A stretch of 7,017 nt of DNA from Deltaproteobacteria bacterium (GCA_019307545.1 JAFDJI010000181.1:1-7017); one strand, 5' to 3'; counted from the first letter of the stretch, positions 1 to 6,822 are shown. Notes: generated by a model from the letters alone, not told the origin. Translations and numbers: made by a program.

Positions 1-2
1 TA

Positions 3-137
3 CGCCAAGGCTACGCGGTGCACCTCGATGGATGGTGCGTTCCCCTCGCGGTGGCCCCCTATCCACTGCTGGCCGATTTCGAGGAGCAGGGATCGGGAGG
101 GGACGACCTTCCGCTGACGGTGGTCAGCCTGCGGTAG
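3..137 (+). CDS. C-terminal end of an unidentified gene entering from the left
   Basis: An open frame runs from the window edge to a TAG stop at 135-137 and gives 44 residues, ending ...DDLPLTVVSLR. Third codon positions are mostly G or C, as in the clear genes nearby. The residues (a GYAVHLDGW stretch, then a hydrophobic PLAVAPYPLLADF stretch, then an acidic glycine-rich linker) look like ordinary protein rather than the Arg/Pro/Ala-rich composition of antisense shadows in this DNA. The start lies outside the window and I do not recognise the family, so no function is offered. The overlapping frame starting at 32 is more Arg/Gly/Pro-rich and less credible. The call rests on composition only. 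Confidence 0.45.
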   Translation, partial: RQGYAVHLDGWCVPLAVAPYPLLADFEEQGSGGDDLPLTVVSLR

Positions 138-442
138 GCCAGGCACCCGCGCGGGACGGCGGCCACGGGCGCTCATGGGGGCACCAGGCTCACAGTGGCG
201 TCCTCCCAAGCTTGCCTGACCGCGATGACGGCAACCTGCTCCTCCGCTTGAATGCCCCTGGCACTTCGTCTTCGCCGAATCCGTCACCGGACAGCGAAGG
301 GCGAGGAGCGCATCCCGCCTCCTGAAGTCGAAAGGACCGCGGGCCACCACCCGGTGGTCGCCGATGCCCTCACGCTCGTCGAGCCCTTCCGGCCCGTGAT
401 GACCCCGTTGGTGTAGTGTGCCGGTAGGTGAGAGGACCCCCT
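138..442. other. Intergenic stretch, no convincing gene
   Basis: About 300 bases between the probable gene end and the flavoprotein start. No frame gives a credible protein. A minus-strand AGGAGG followed by ATG (near 310) opens only nine codons before a TGA. A small hairpin lies at 342-359 (7-bp stem including one G-U pair, loop ACCC). A possible -10 element TAGTGT is at 414-419, and AGAGGA at 431-436 is the ribosome binding site of the next gene. Nothing else is apparent in it. Confidence 0.5.
414..419 (+). promoter_or_regulatory. Possible -10 element of the flavoprotein gene
   Basis: TAGTGT lies 23 bases before the chosen ATG. A very similar TAGAGT lies 19 bases before the hydrolase gene at 2779. 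Equal placement before two independent starts suggests -10 boxes, but no good -35 hexamer is visible at the usual distance, so this is tentative. Confidence 0.25.
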
Positions 443-1687
443 ATGACCCAGCACGTTGCCGAGATCTGCATCGTCGGGGCCGGTGCGGCGGGACTGTGGG
501 CAGCAGGGGTCTGCGCGCGTCGAGGCGCCCGGGTCATTCTCCTCGAGAAGATGGGCAAGACAGGCACCAAGGTACTCGCGAGTGGGGGATCGCGGTGCAA
601 CCTCACGACCTCCCTGGACCCCCGTGCCGCCGCCCAGTGTTTTCGGCACGAAGGCGCGAAGTTCCTCGGTCCAGCCGTCAAGGCGCTCTCCCCGCGCCAC
701 ATCCGTGAGCGCTTCCATGGGCTCGGTGTTCCCACCAAGGTCGAGACCGAGTTCGCCAAGGTCTTTCCGGCGTCGGACTCGGCCCGCGACGTGCGCGATG
801 CCCTCGAGCAGGAGGCGCGTCGCCACGGGGCAACCATCCTGCTCAACAGCCGCGTGGATGCCATCGAACCAGTCACGGACGGCTGGATCGTGCACTCGCC
901 CTACCAGCGCGTGCGGTGTCACCGCCTCCTGCTCTGTCCGGGCGGCGGGAGCTATCCCCAGACAGGCACCACCGGCGATGGCTACGGTTGGCTGCGCGCT
1001 CTCGACCTGGAGGTCGTGGACCCCGTCCCCGCACTCGTGCCTCTCCAAAGCCCAGCAAGCTGGGTGCAAGCCCTCAGCGGCATCGCGGTAGACGGCGAGG
1101 CGCGCATCGGGAAGTTCCGCCGACGTCGGCCCGTGCTCTTCACCCACCGGGGATTGTCCGGACCCGGGGCAATGGACCTCTCGGTGCACGTCGCCCGAGC
1201 GAGCGGCCCGGTAGAGCTGCGGCTCGATCTGGTCCCAGATCAGGGCTGGGAGGAACTCAGGGCCCTCCTCATCCAGGCGGCGGGACGTCGGGGGGCGCCA
1301 CGGCTGGCTTCCCTGGTGCGTCTGCCACGCCGCCTCATCGAGACCGTCGCGAAGCAAGCGGGCCTGCCCGACGCCAACCCGTCCGCGAACGCACTCAGCG
1401 CGGCGGCCCGACACCAATTGATCGACGAGCTCAAGGGGCTGCGCATCCCGATCTCCGGCACCCTGGGCTTCGACAAGGCCGAGGTCACTGCAGGAGGGCT
1501 CGCGCTGCACGAGGTCGATCCGCGCAGCATGGCCGTGCGGCGCTGCCCCGGTCTCTACGCCTTCGGTGAAATCCTCGACCTCGACGGGCCGATCGGCGGA
1601 CTCAACTTCACGGCGGCCTTCGCGACCGCGGAGGTCGCAGCTCGTTCGGCGTGCAGCGCCGAGACCATCCGACGCGAAACCGCATAG
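443..1687 (+). CDS. FAD-dependent oxidoreductase, HI0933/YhiN (aminoacetone oxidase-like) family
   Basis: A 414-residue flavoprotein of the HI0933 family, whose members bind FAD and are often annotated as NAD(P)/FAD-dependent or aminoacetone oxidases. Their physiological substrates are mostly unknown. The dinucleotide-binding loop GAGAAG is at residues 12-17, with the acidic LLEK at the end of the second strand (33-36). The family signature GTKVLASGGSRCNLT follows at 41-55. A second nucleotide-contacting CPGGGSYPQTG (165-175), the THRGLSGPGAMDLS block (234-247), KAEVTAGGL (345-353) and the C-terminal LYAFGEILDLDGPIGGLNF block (371-389) are all present, so the protein is full length (about 400 is usual). 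I chose ATG 443, with AGAGGA six bases upstream, over the in-frame GTG at 428, which would leave no ribosome binding site and add only MRGPP. No signal peptide is seen, so it should be cytosolic. The 220-base gap downstream suggests a monocistronic unit. The family is certain; the substrate is not. Confidence 0.95.
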   Translation: MTQHVAEICIVGAGAAGLWAAGVCARRGARVILLEKMGKTGTKVLASGGSRCNLTTSLDPRAAAQCFRHEGAKFLGPAVKALSPRHIRERFHGLGVPTKVETEFAKVFPASDSARDVRDALEQEARRHGATILLNSRVDAIEPVTDGWIVHSPYQRVRCHRLLLCPGGGSYPQTGTTGDGYGWLRALDLEVVDPVPALVPLQSPASWVQALSGIAVDGEARIGKFRRRRPVLFTHRGLSGPGAMDLSVHVARASGPVELRLDLVPDQGWEELRALLIQAAGRRGAPRLASLVRLPRRLIETVAKQAGLPDANPSANALSAAARHQLIDELKGLRIPISGTLGFDKAEVTAGGLALHEVDPRSMAVRRCPGLYAFGEILDLDGPIGGLNFTAAFATAEVAARSACSAETIRRETA

Positions 1688-1734
1688 CGCGAGAATCCGG
1701 CCCTTCGTCGCGACTGCCCGAACCTTGCGGTTCA

Positions 1735-1770
1735 CTGGGGCGTGAGCAGCACTGCGCGCTCAGCGCCCAG
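1735..1770 (+). terminator. Hairpin downstream of the flavoprotein gene, possible terminator
   Basis: Two 13-base arms (CTGGGGCGTGAGC and GCTCAGCGCCCAG) fold into about 12 base pairs with one bulged G on each side and a 10-base loop. It starts 47 bases after the TAG stop. No T-run follows, so if it terminates transcription it would be a weak or Rho-assisted terminator. Confidence 0.35.
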
Positions 1771-1907
1771 GGGGCCGTCCCGCCGGGGAATCGCGGACCA
1801 GCCCGGATCCGACCCCGACTGTAACACCGATTCCACCACCCACCTGCCCGATCCGAATCGTTTGCGCAGGGAAGGTATGGGATGCTCTCCGCCACCGTGG
1901 AGGCGAC

Positions 1908-2633
1908 ATGAGCAAGATCCACATCGACCGTCACCCCGAAGCGCAGGTCGCGGTCCTCACCCTGGACCACGAGCGCGAGAACCGGCTGCACCCCGAGCTG
2001 TTGGAGGCCTTTGCCACGGCCCTCGACGACCTCGAGGGCGACGATGGCGCGCAGGCACTGGTGGTCACCGGCGCGGACACCAAGTTCTTCTCCAACGGCC
2101 TGGAGCTGAACTGGCTGATGCAGAACGCGGCGCACCTCGATCGAATCGTCGACTACTTGGGCGCGATCAACGCGCTCTTTGCGCGCATCACCCTGTACCC
2201 GAAGCCCATCGTCGCGGCGCTCAACGGCCACACCTTCGCCGCGGGTGTGTTCCTCTCGGCGCACATGGACTTCCGGTTCATGCGCGAGGACCGCGGCTGG
2301 GTGTGCCTGCCGGAGTCGGACATCAACATCCCGCTCCTGCCCGGCATGATCCAGATCTGCGAGGCGGTGATGACCCCGCAGGGCTTCCGGCAGATGTACT
2401 ACACCGGCCGGCGCTTCACCGCCCCCGAGGCCCTCGCCATCGGCTTCGTGGACGAAGTGCACCCCGAGGAGGCGCTCCTGCCCGCCGCCATCGCCTTCGC
2501 CTCGGCCCTGGGCAAGAAGAAGACGCGCACCTACGCCGAGATGAAGCGCCGCATCCGCGCGGAAATCGCCAAGACGCTGACCGAGGTCGACCCGGGGTAC
2601 TTCCTGCCCACGCTGACGTTCTCGATTGGGTAG
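1908..2633 (+). CDS. Enoyl-CoA hydratase/isomerase family protein, ECI (delta3,delta2-enoyl-CoA isomerase)-like
   Basis: A 241-residue crotonase-fold protein. FFSNGLEL (60-67) and NGHTFAAG (106-113) supply the two oxyanion-hole segments that bind the acyl-CoA thioester. The GWVCLPESDINIPL segment (130-143) holds Glu136, which matches the second catalytic glutamate of crotonase (Glu164 in rat). The position of the first glutamate (rat Glu144) is Phe115 here. Hydratases need both residues, whereas delta3,delta2-enoyl-CoA isomerases work with the second alone. The FFSNG and RGWxCLPE motifs resemble ECI-type proteins, including plant ones of similar length. The expected role is moving cis-3 or trans-3 double bonds to trans-2 during beta-oxidation of unsaturated fatty acids, in the cytosol. 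The ATG has GGAGG four bases upstream (1899-1903). No beta-oxidation partner genes adjoin it. Isomerase rather than hydratase is my inference from the active site. Confidence 0.92.
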   Translation: MSKIHIDRHPEAQVAVLTLDHERENRLHPELLEAFATALDDLEGDDGAQALVVTGADTKFFSNGLELNWLMQNAAHLDRIVDYLGAINALFARITLYPKPIVAALNGHTFAAGVFLSAHMDFRFMREDRGWVCLPESDINIPLLPGMIQICEAVMTPQGFRQMYYTGRRFTAPEALAIGFVDEVHPEEALLPAAIAFASALGKKKTRTYAEMKRRIRAEIAKTLTEVDPGYFLPTLTFSIG

Positions 2634-2734
2634 CCCGCTCTTCCACCCCGACTCGTGACCGACGCTCCACGGGTGGCCTGCCAGTTGATGCCCTCGACGG
2701 CCCTCGCCTGCTGGGCAAGACCCCTCCCGATACT

Positions 2735-2753
2735 CCCGACGGAGACCGTCGGG
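2735..2753. promoter_or_regulatory. Perfect 8-bp dyad just upstream of a -10-like box
   Basis: CCCGACGG and CCGTCGGG form a perfect inverted repeat around AGA, ending directly at TAGAGT (2754-2759), which sits 19 bases before the hydrolase start. The dyad could be an operator in the promoter spacer, or a hairpin terminator for the isomerase gene, which ended 100 bases earlier. It has no T-run after it, which slightly favours the operator reading. Confidence 0.35.
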
Positions 2754-2759
2754 TAGAGT
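2754..2759 (+). promoter_or_regulatory. Possible -10 element of the hydrolase gene
   Basis: TAGAGT is placed about as far from the start codon as the TAGTGT box before the flavoprotein gene. A convincing -35 hexamer is not seen; the bases where it should be fall next to and within the dyad at 2735-2753. Confidence 0.25.
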
Positions 2760-2778
2760 CGACACTGCTGGAGGATGA

Positions 2779-5088
2779 ATGTCCATGCTAGGGTCGTGTC
2801 TGGCGCTGCTCGTGGTCGGCCCGCTGGCCGGCTGTACCGAGGCACCGCCCGACTTCACCGTGCGCCCTGGCGTCCAGATCGCCACGGTACTCGACGCCCA
2901 TCCCGGGGATGCGCTCACCCTGTACTCGCCCGATGGAGAGCGACTGCTCACGATCATCGCCGACGACCTCGGCCAGGCGCACTTCGCCTACGTGCCGGAC
3001 GAGCACATCGTGTTGGAGTCCAGTGAGAGCACGCGCTTCCCGATCGTCGACGGCCGCGTGCTGCTCCCCGGTGAGGGCTACGTCATCCAGAACGACGAGG
3101 TGGACCCGGTCGAGTGGTCCGGTCCCTTCACGGTCTGGGCCGTCGACGAGGGCATCGACGAGGCGGTGTACGACGACCAGGTACTCACCGGCATCCATGT
3201 CTCCCCCCTCACCGGCCCCGTAGGCGACACCGAGGACGGCTACCAATACGTCGAGACCCGCGACGGCACCCTGCTGAGCGTGATGGTGCGCTTCCCCGAC
3301 GCGATGCTCTACGGAGAGGGGCCCTACCCCACGGTCATCGAGTACTCCGGCTACTCGCCGTCACGCCCGGATCGCCCCGACCCCGGCTCCGAGGTCGCGA
3401 ACGCCTTCGGCTACGCCACCGTCGGGGTGAACATGCGTGGGACCGGCTGCTCCGGCGGTGTGTTCGACGTGTTCAACCCGGCGCAGCACGCCGACGGCTA
3501 CGACGTGGTGGAGGTCGTGGCCCGCCAGGACTGGGCGCTGCACAACCGGGTGGGCATGGTCGGGCTCTCCTACCCGGGAATTTCCCAGCTGTACGTGGCA
3601 TCGACGGCCCCCCCCTCCCTCGCCGCCATCGTGCCCTTGTCCACCATCGCCGACTCCTGGGAGATGCAGTGGCCCGGGGGCATCTACAACCAGGGCTTCA
3701 CCAGGCAGTGGATCGCGGAGCGCGAGGCGCAGGCCCAGGTCGGCGGCATGAGCTGGGTGACCGCCAGGATCGAAGCGGGGGACGCCACCTGCGAGGACAA
3801 CGTCAGCCTCAGCAGCCAGAGCATCGACTTCGAGAGCTTCCTGCACGCGCTCGAGTTCCGGCCACCCGACGCGGACGACCGGGACCTCACCCTGCTGGTC
3901 GAGCAGATCGAAGCCGCGGTCTTCCAGGGAGGCGGCTTCCAGGACGAGCAGACCGGCGCCCAGTTCGGCTCCATGCTCGACCGTTTCTACCGGAGTCGCG
4001 CCACGAAGTTCGTGCTCTACAACGGACGGCATCCTGACGGCTATACGCCCGACCTGGTCGTCCGCTGGTACGAGTTCCTGGAGTTCTACCTGACCGAGCG
4101 CGTGCCGAGACTCCCCCAGGCGGTGCGCCTGTTCGGCGCGGAGAGCTTCGCTGGTATCTTCGGAATCGAGGGCTACGTGTTCCCGGAGGACCGGTTCGAC
4201 GCGTTCGGTAACGACCACGCCGCCGCCCTGGCCGCCTACGAGGCCGAGCCGCAGGTCCGGGTGCTCTTCGAGGTCGGAGCGGGTGGAGCGCAGGACGGAG
4301 ACCCCTTTCCCCGCTTCGAGAAGACCTATCGCAAATGGCCACCCCGCAAGGCCGAGGAAGTGAGTTGGTTCCTGGACGACGGCGGGATGCTCGCAAACAC
4401 GGCGCCCGCGACATCCGGTGCGGACACCTGGACCTTCGACGCCGAGGCGGGGAGCACCACCTTCTTCGGGCCCGCGGGCTACCAGCTGTTCGCCCCCTTG
4501 TGGGACATCGACTGGACCCCCTTCGCGTCGGGGTACGCCGCGTCCTACCTCACCGCACCGTTCACCGAAGATACGGTGGTGGCGGGTCCCGGGATTGCAG
4601 AGCTATGGGTGCGCAGCCCGGTCGACGACGTGACCGTTCAGGTGACCCTGACCGAGGTGCGACCCGACGGCGTCGAGTTCTATGTGCAGTCCGGGTGGCT
4701 ACGGCTCGGGCACCGGGCGGCGACCGTGACCAACGACCTGCGCCTGGACCGCACCTACCACCAAGCCGACTTCTCGCCGGTGCCGGTGGACGAGTGGGTG
4801 CTCGCACAGGTTGCCATCCCCTCGGTGGCGCACCCGATCCGCGCGGGCTCGTCTCTTCGCATGATCGTCAGTAGTCCCGGCCGCGACCATGGCACCTGGG
4901 AGTTCGAGTCACCGCCGTACCAGGGAACCCCGACCTTCGATCTGGGTCGTGGCGGCACCCACGCCTCGTCGCTGGTGATGACCACATTGCCGGTGATCCA
5001 CGTACCCTCCGGGTTGCCTCCCTGTCCTTCGCTGCGCGGGCAGCCCTGCCGGACCTACATCCCGCTGGACAACGTGCCCGTCAGGTAG
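2779..5088 (+). CDS. Lipoprotein CocE/NonD-family hydrolase (X-Pro dipeptidyl-peptidase-like)
   Basis: A 769-residue exported alpha/beta hydrolase. Residues 1-19 form a lipoprotein signal peptide with lipobox LAGC (16-19), so Cys19 should be lipidated and the enzyme membrane-anchored outside the cytoplasm. Residues 25-140 form a beta-rich accessory region starting RPGVQIATVLDAHPGDALTLY. The catalytic domain (about 155-450) begins with YVETRDGTLLSV, continues through VNMRGTGCSGG (217-227), and contains the nucleophile elbow GLSYPG with Ser264. GGFQDEQTG gives the likely acid Asp389, and NGRHPDGY the likely base His418. Tyr265 and Tyr189 or Tyr192 fit the CocE oxyanion hole. The last 240 residues are the jelly-roll X-Pro C-terminal domain (TAPFTEDTVVAGPGIAELWV at 592-611). 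Family members cleave esters, amides or N-terminal X-Pro dipeptides; the substrate cannot be told here. GGAGG at 2770-2774 serves ATG 2779, or ATG 2785 two codons later. TGA immediately precedes the start, so no longer N-terminus is possible. Confidence 0.94.
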   Translation: MSMLGSCLALLVVGPLAGCTEAPPDFTVRPGVQIATVLDAHPGDALTLYSPDGERLLTIIADDLGQAHFAYVPDEHIVLESSESTRFPIVDGRVLLPGEGYVIQNDEVDPVEWSGPFTVWAVDEGIDEAVYDDQVLTGIHVSPLTGPVGDTEDGYQYVETRDGTLLSVMVRFPDAMLYGEGPYPTVIEYSGYSPSRPDRPDPGSEVANAFGYATVGVNMRGTGCSGGVFDVFNPAQHADGYDVVEVVARQDWALHNRVGMVGLSYPGISQLYVASTAPPSLAAIVPLSTIADSWEMQWPGGIYNQGFTRQWIAEREAQAQVGGMSWVTARIEAGDATCEDNVSLSSQSIDFESFLHALEFRPPDADDRDLTLLVEQIEAAVFQGGGFQDEQTGAQFGSMLDRFYRSRATKFVLYNGRHPDGYTPDLVVRWYEFLEFYLTERVPRLPQAVRLFGAESFAGIFGIEGYVFPEDRFDAFGNDHAAALAAYEAEPQVRVLFEVGAGGAQDGDPFPRFEKTYRKWPPRKAEEVSWFLDDGGMLANTAPATSGADTWTFDAEAGSTTFFGPAGYQLFAPLWDIDWTPFASGYAASYLTAPFTEDTVVAGPGIAELWVRSPVDDVTVQVTLTEVRPDGVEFYVQSGWLRLGHRAATVTNDLRLDRTYHQADFSPVPVDEWVLAQVAIPSVAHPIRAGSSLRMIVSSPGRDHGTWEFESPPYQGTPTFDLGRGGTHASSLVMTTLPVIHVPSGLPPCPSLRGQPCRTYIPLDNVPVR

Positions 5089-5117
5089 CGTTGCGTATTC
5101 ATTGCTGTCGAGTGACA

Positions 5118-5170
5118 CCAGGTGCAAGGCCGCAGGGGTCTCGTGATTCATGAACGCTCTTGCGACCTGG
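5118..5170. terminator. Dyad in the convergent gap, possible bidirectional terminator
   Basis: CCAGGTGCAAG (5118-5128) pairs with CTTGCGACCTGG (5159-5170) through 11 base pairs with one bulged G and a 30-base loop. It lies between the hydrolase stop (5088) and the stop of the converging ATPase gene (5210). No T-run follows on either strand, and the loop holds the palindrome TTCATGAA, so a protein-binding site is an alternative. Confidence 0.35.
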
Positions 5171-5209
5171 ACGGCGGCCGGTGCCTCGCTGGGGCTGCGT
5201 GTTTCGACC

Positions 5210-6376
5210 TCAGTCGGCAAAGCCCTGGCTGGCCCGTTCGCAGAGGTGGCGTAGGCCGAGCACCTCCGTGCGGGCGTCGAGGGGGAAGGGCTCCGGGACC
5301 GGCGCCGCGACATAGGCGTGATCGATGCCCAGATCGTCGAGCACTCGATGGAATCCCCTGGCCACCCGCGGTGCAGTCGATGCCTTGCACTCCACGGCGA
5401 TGCGGCGGTTGCCCCGAGTCAACACCAGATCGATCTCGGCGCCGTGTTGTGTGCGATAGAACCCGTGGCGCCATCCGGGCGGAAGGACGGCGAGCACCGA
5501 CTCGATGACGAAGCCCTCCCAGGAGTGACCGAACACCGGGTGACCCAGGAGGGCGTCGAAGGAGTCGATCTCCAGCAAGACGTGGAGGATGCCCGTGTCG
5601 CGCACGTAGAGCTTGGGTGACCGGATCAACCGTTTCTTCACATTTGCGTGCTCCGGCGGGACCAAGCGCACCATGAACGCCCCCGCCAGCACGCCCAGCC
5701 AGCGGCGGACGGTCATGTCGGAGACACCGAGTGCGGCGCCCAGCTTGGAAGCATTGAGGAGCTGACCCTGGCTGTGCGCGCACATCCGCCACAGCCTGCC
5801 GACGCTCTCCGGGGGGATGCGGCCCCCCAGCTGCAACAGGTCGCGCTCCAGGAAGGTCCGGGCGAAGTCCAGCCGCCATGACAAGCTCTCGTCGTCGTCG
5901 TCCGCCAGGTAGCTCCGCGGGAATCCGCCCCGCAACCACAGCCGCTCCAGATCCGCCACCTCCAGGGGTGAGAAGGGAGCGAGCTCGACCAGGGCCAGGC
6001 GTCCCGCCAGGGTCTCGGAGCCCTGTTTCAAGAGCTCGGGAGAGGCGGAGCCGAGCACGAGGAACTGCCCGGGTGCTCTGGCCTCGTCGACAATGCTGCG
6101 AAGCACTGGGAACAGGTCGGGCCGGCGCTGCACCTCATCGAGGCAGACGAGTCGGCCCCGCTGACGCTCGAGGTACAGCTCAGGGTCGGTGAGCCGGCGG
6201 ACGTGGGAAGGCCGTTCGAGGTCCAGGTAGACATCGCCGTCACCGATCAACCTGCGCGCCAGGGTGGACTTCCCCACCTGCCGCGGGCCGAGCAGAGCCA
6301 CGACCGGGCTGGACGCGAGCCGCTTCCGGATCAAGCTCACCGCAAGGCGAGGTGTGTAACCGAGCACTTTCGACAT
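5210..6376 (-). CDS. AAA-type ATPase with DUF4143
   Basis: A 388-residue member of the widespread ATP-binding/DUF4143 family. Walker A is GPRQVGKST (30-38), Walker B is LVCLDEVQ (76-83), and a sensor-like GSAS is at 109-112, followed by the family's AGRLALVELAPFSPLE block (124-139). The middle has FLERDL and a winged-helix-like segment LNASKLGAALGVSDMTVRRWL (207-227). The C-terminal region resembles a PD-(D/E)xK nuclease: WEGFVIES (286-293), GAEIDLVL with Asp316, and AVECKAS with Glu329 and Lys331. Members of this family often sit in accessory regions and their cellular job is mostly unknown, so I give none. The ATG at 6376-6374 has no recognisable Shine-Dalgarno. A possible promoter lies so close that the transcript may be nearly leaderless. 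It is downstream of the four-helix-bundle gene on the same strand, but hairpins and a U-run separate them, so it probably has its own promoter. It converges with the hydrolase gene. Confidence 0.93.
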   Translation of the reverse strand: MSKVLGYTPRLAVSLIRKRLASSPVVALLGPRQVGKSTLARRLIGDGDVYLDLERPSHVRRLTDPELYLERQRGRLVCLDEVQRRPDLFPVLRSIVDEARAPGQFLVLGSASPELLKQGSETLAGRLALVELAPFSPLEVADLERLWLRGGFPRSYLADDDDESLSWRLDFARTFLERDLLQLGGRIPPESVGRLWRMCAHSQGQLLNASKLGAALGVSDMTVRRWLGVLAGAFMVRLVPPEHANVKKRLIRSPKLYVRDTGILHVLLEIDSFDALLGHPVFGHSWEGFVIESVLAVLPPGWRHGFYRTQHGAEIDLVLTRGNRRIAVECKASTAPRVARGFHRVLDDLGIDHAYVAAPVPEPFPLDARTEVLGLRHLCERASQGFAD

Positions 6377-6385
6377 CTCGTGTGG

Positions 6386-6415
6386 AGATTACTCGGTATG
6401 TGGGTAGAGTGCCAG
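6386..6415 (-). promoter_or_regulatory. Possible promoter of the ATPase gene
   Basis: On the minus strand CTGGCA (6415-6410, four of six matches to TTGACA) is followed after 18 bases by TAATCT (6391-6386, a weak -10). Only nine bases separate the -10 box from the ATG, so initiation at the usual distance would leave a leader of about two or three bases. This fits the absence of a ribosome binding site. The matches are poor, so confidence is low. Confidence 0.25.
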
Positions 6416-6426
6416 AGGGGATAGCC

Positions 6427-6458
6427 AAAAAGAAGGGGCTTCCCGCAGGTACGGAAGC
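6427..6458 (-). terminator. Terminator-like stem with U-run after the four-helix-bundle gene
   Basis: Read on the minus strand, GCTTCC and GGAAGC form a 6-bp stem around a 9-base loop, followed by CCCTTCTTTTTGG. The run of five T (6431-6427) after the stem is the only terminator-like T-run I found in the window. It would end transcription from the four-helix-bundle gene before the ATPase gene. Confidence 0.5.
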
Positions 6459-6464
6459 GCTGGT

Positions 6465-6486
6465 CCGCATCCCTCACGGGATGCGG
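6465..6486 (-). repeat. Perfect 9-bp hairpin with GNRA-type loop directly after the stop codon
   Basis: CCGCATCCC and GGGATGCGG are perfectly complementary around four bases. In minus-strand RNA the loop reads GUGA, a GNRA tetraloop. The stem begins one base after the TAA (6490-6488). It may protect the 3' end of the mRNA, act with the U-run stem just downstream in termination, or bind protein. Confidence 0.7.
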
Positions 6487-6487
6487 G

Positions 6488-6817
6488 TTAGCCGCGCCGG
6501 GACATCCGCGAGAGCATAGCGCCGACCCTCCGCAGTTCCTGCTGGCGCTCTGGACCTCCGGGGAGGTTCACCAAGTCCAGGACCGCGCAGGTTTCCGATG
6601 CGGATCCCATCGCGATTCGGAAGTGATTCCGCCTGGCGGCGCCGGGCTCCTGGCCGCAGCCTTCCGCAATGTTGAGCACCACGGAATCCGCAGCCCGGAC
6701 GAGCTGATCCCGCAGGTGCCGGCGTGAGGCGGGAATGCCCTGGTGCGCCGCCCACCGGGCGACCCTCACCGCGAGTCTGTAGACATCGAGGTTTTCGTGT
6801 CGGAATTCGTGTTCCAT
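6488..6817 (-). CDS. Four-helix-bundle protein, S23 / 23S rRNA intervening-sequence protein family
   Basis: A 109-residue protein of the bS23/IVP family (four-helix bundle, TIGR02436-like). The hallmarks are in order: HENLDVYRLAVRVA (7-20, first helix), LRDQLVRAADSVVLNIAEG (35-53, signature), RRNHFRIAMGSASETCAVLDL (62-82), and a basic, short last helix ending SRMSRRG. Usual length is about 115-125, so it is slightly short at the C-terminus. The family was first seen in intervening sequences inserted in 23S rRNA; most copies, like this one, lie elsewhere and have no known function. Nucleic-acid binding is suspected for the family. The start is ATG 6817, with AAGGAGG ending five bases upstream. 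The open frame continues upstream to 6991, but that part is only translated hairpin and leader and has no family similarity. A long leader hairpin covers the ribosome binding site, and a hairpin follows the stop, so the expression of this gene is probably controlled through RNA structure. Confidence 0.9.
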   Translation of the reverse strand: MEHEFRHENLDVYRLAVRVARWAAHQGIPASRRHLRDQLVRAADSVVLNIAEGCGQEPGAARRNHFRIAMGSASETCAVLDLVNLPGGPERQQELRRVGAMLSRMSRRG

Positions 6818-6822
6818 CGTTT

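Noticed and set aside
342..359. Small hairpin in the left intergenic stretch as a terminator of the first gene
   Set aside because: It is a 7-bp stem with one G-U pair, over 200 bases after the stop codon and without a T-run; such stems are common by chance at this GC content.
284..1735. A 483-codon open frame on the minus strand opposite the flavoprotein gene
   Set aside because: It lies antisense to a clear family member with conserved motifs, and its product is of shadow composition (rich in Arg, Gly, Glu, Ala) with no recognisable domain. Long antisense frames are expected in GC-rich coding DNA.
1742..2791. A 349-codon plus-strand open frame overlapping the isomerase gene in another frame
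   Set aside because: The isomerase frame has conserved active-site motifs and a good ribosome binding site; this frame is Arg/Pro/Gly-rich and has neither.
1608..2957. A 449-codon minus-strand open frame across the isomerase gene and both its flanks
   Set aside because: It crosses two intergenic gaps and three genes in antisense, and shows no motif; it is a GC-driven shadow.
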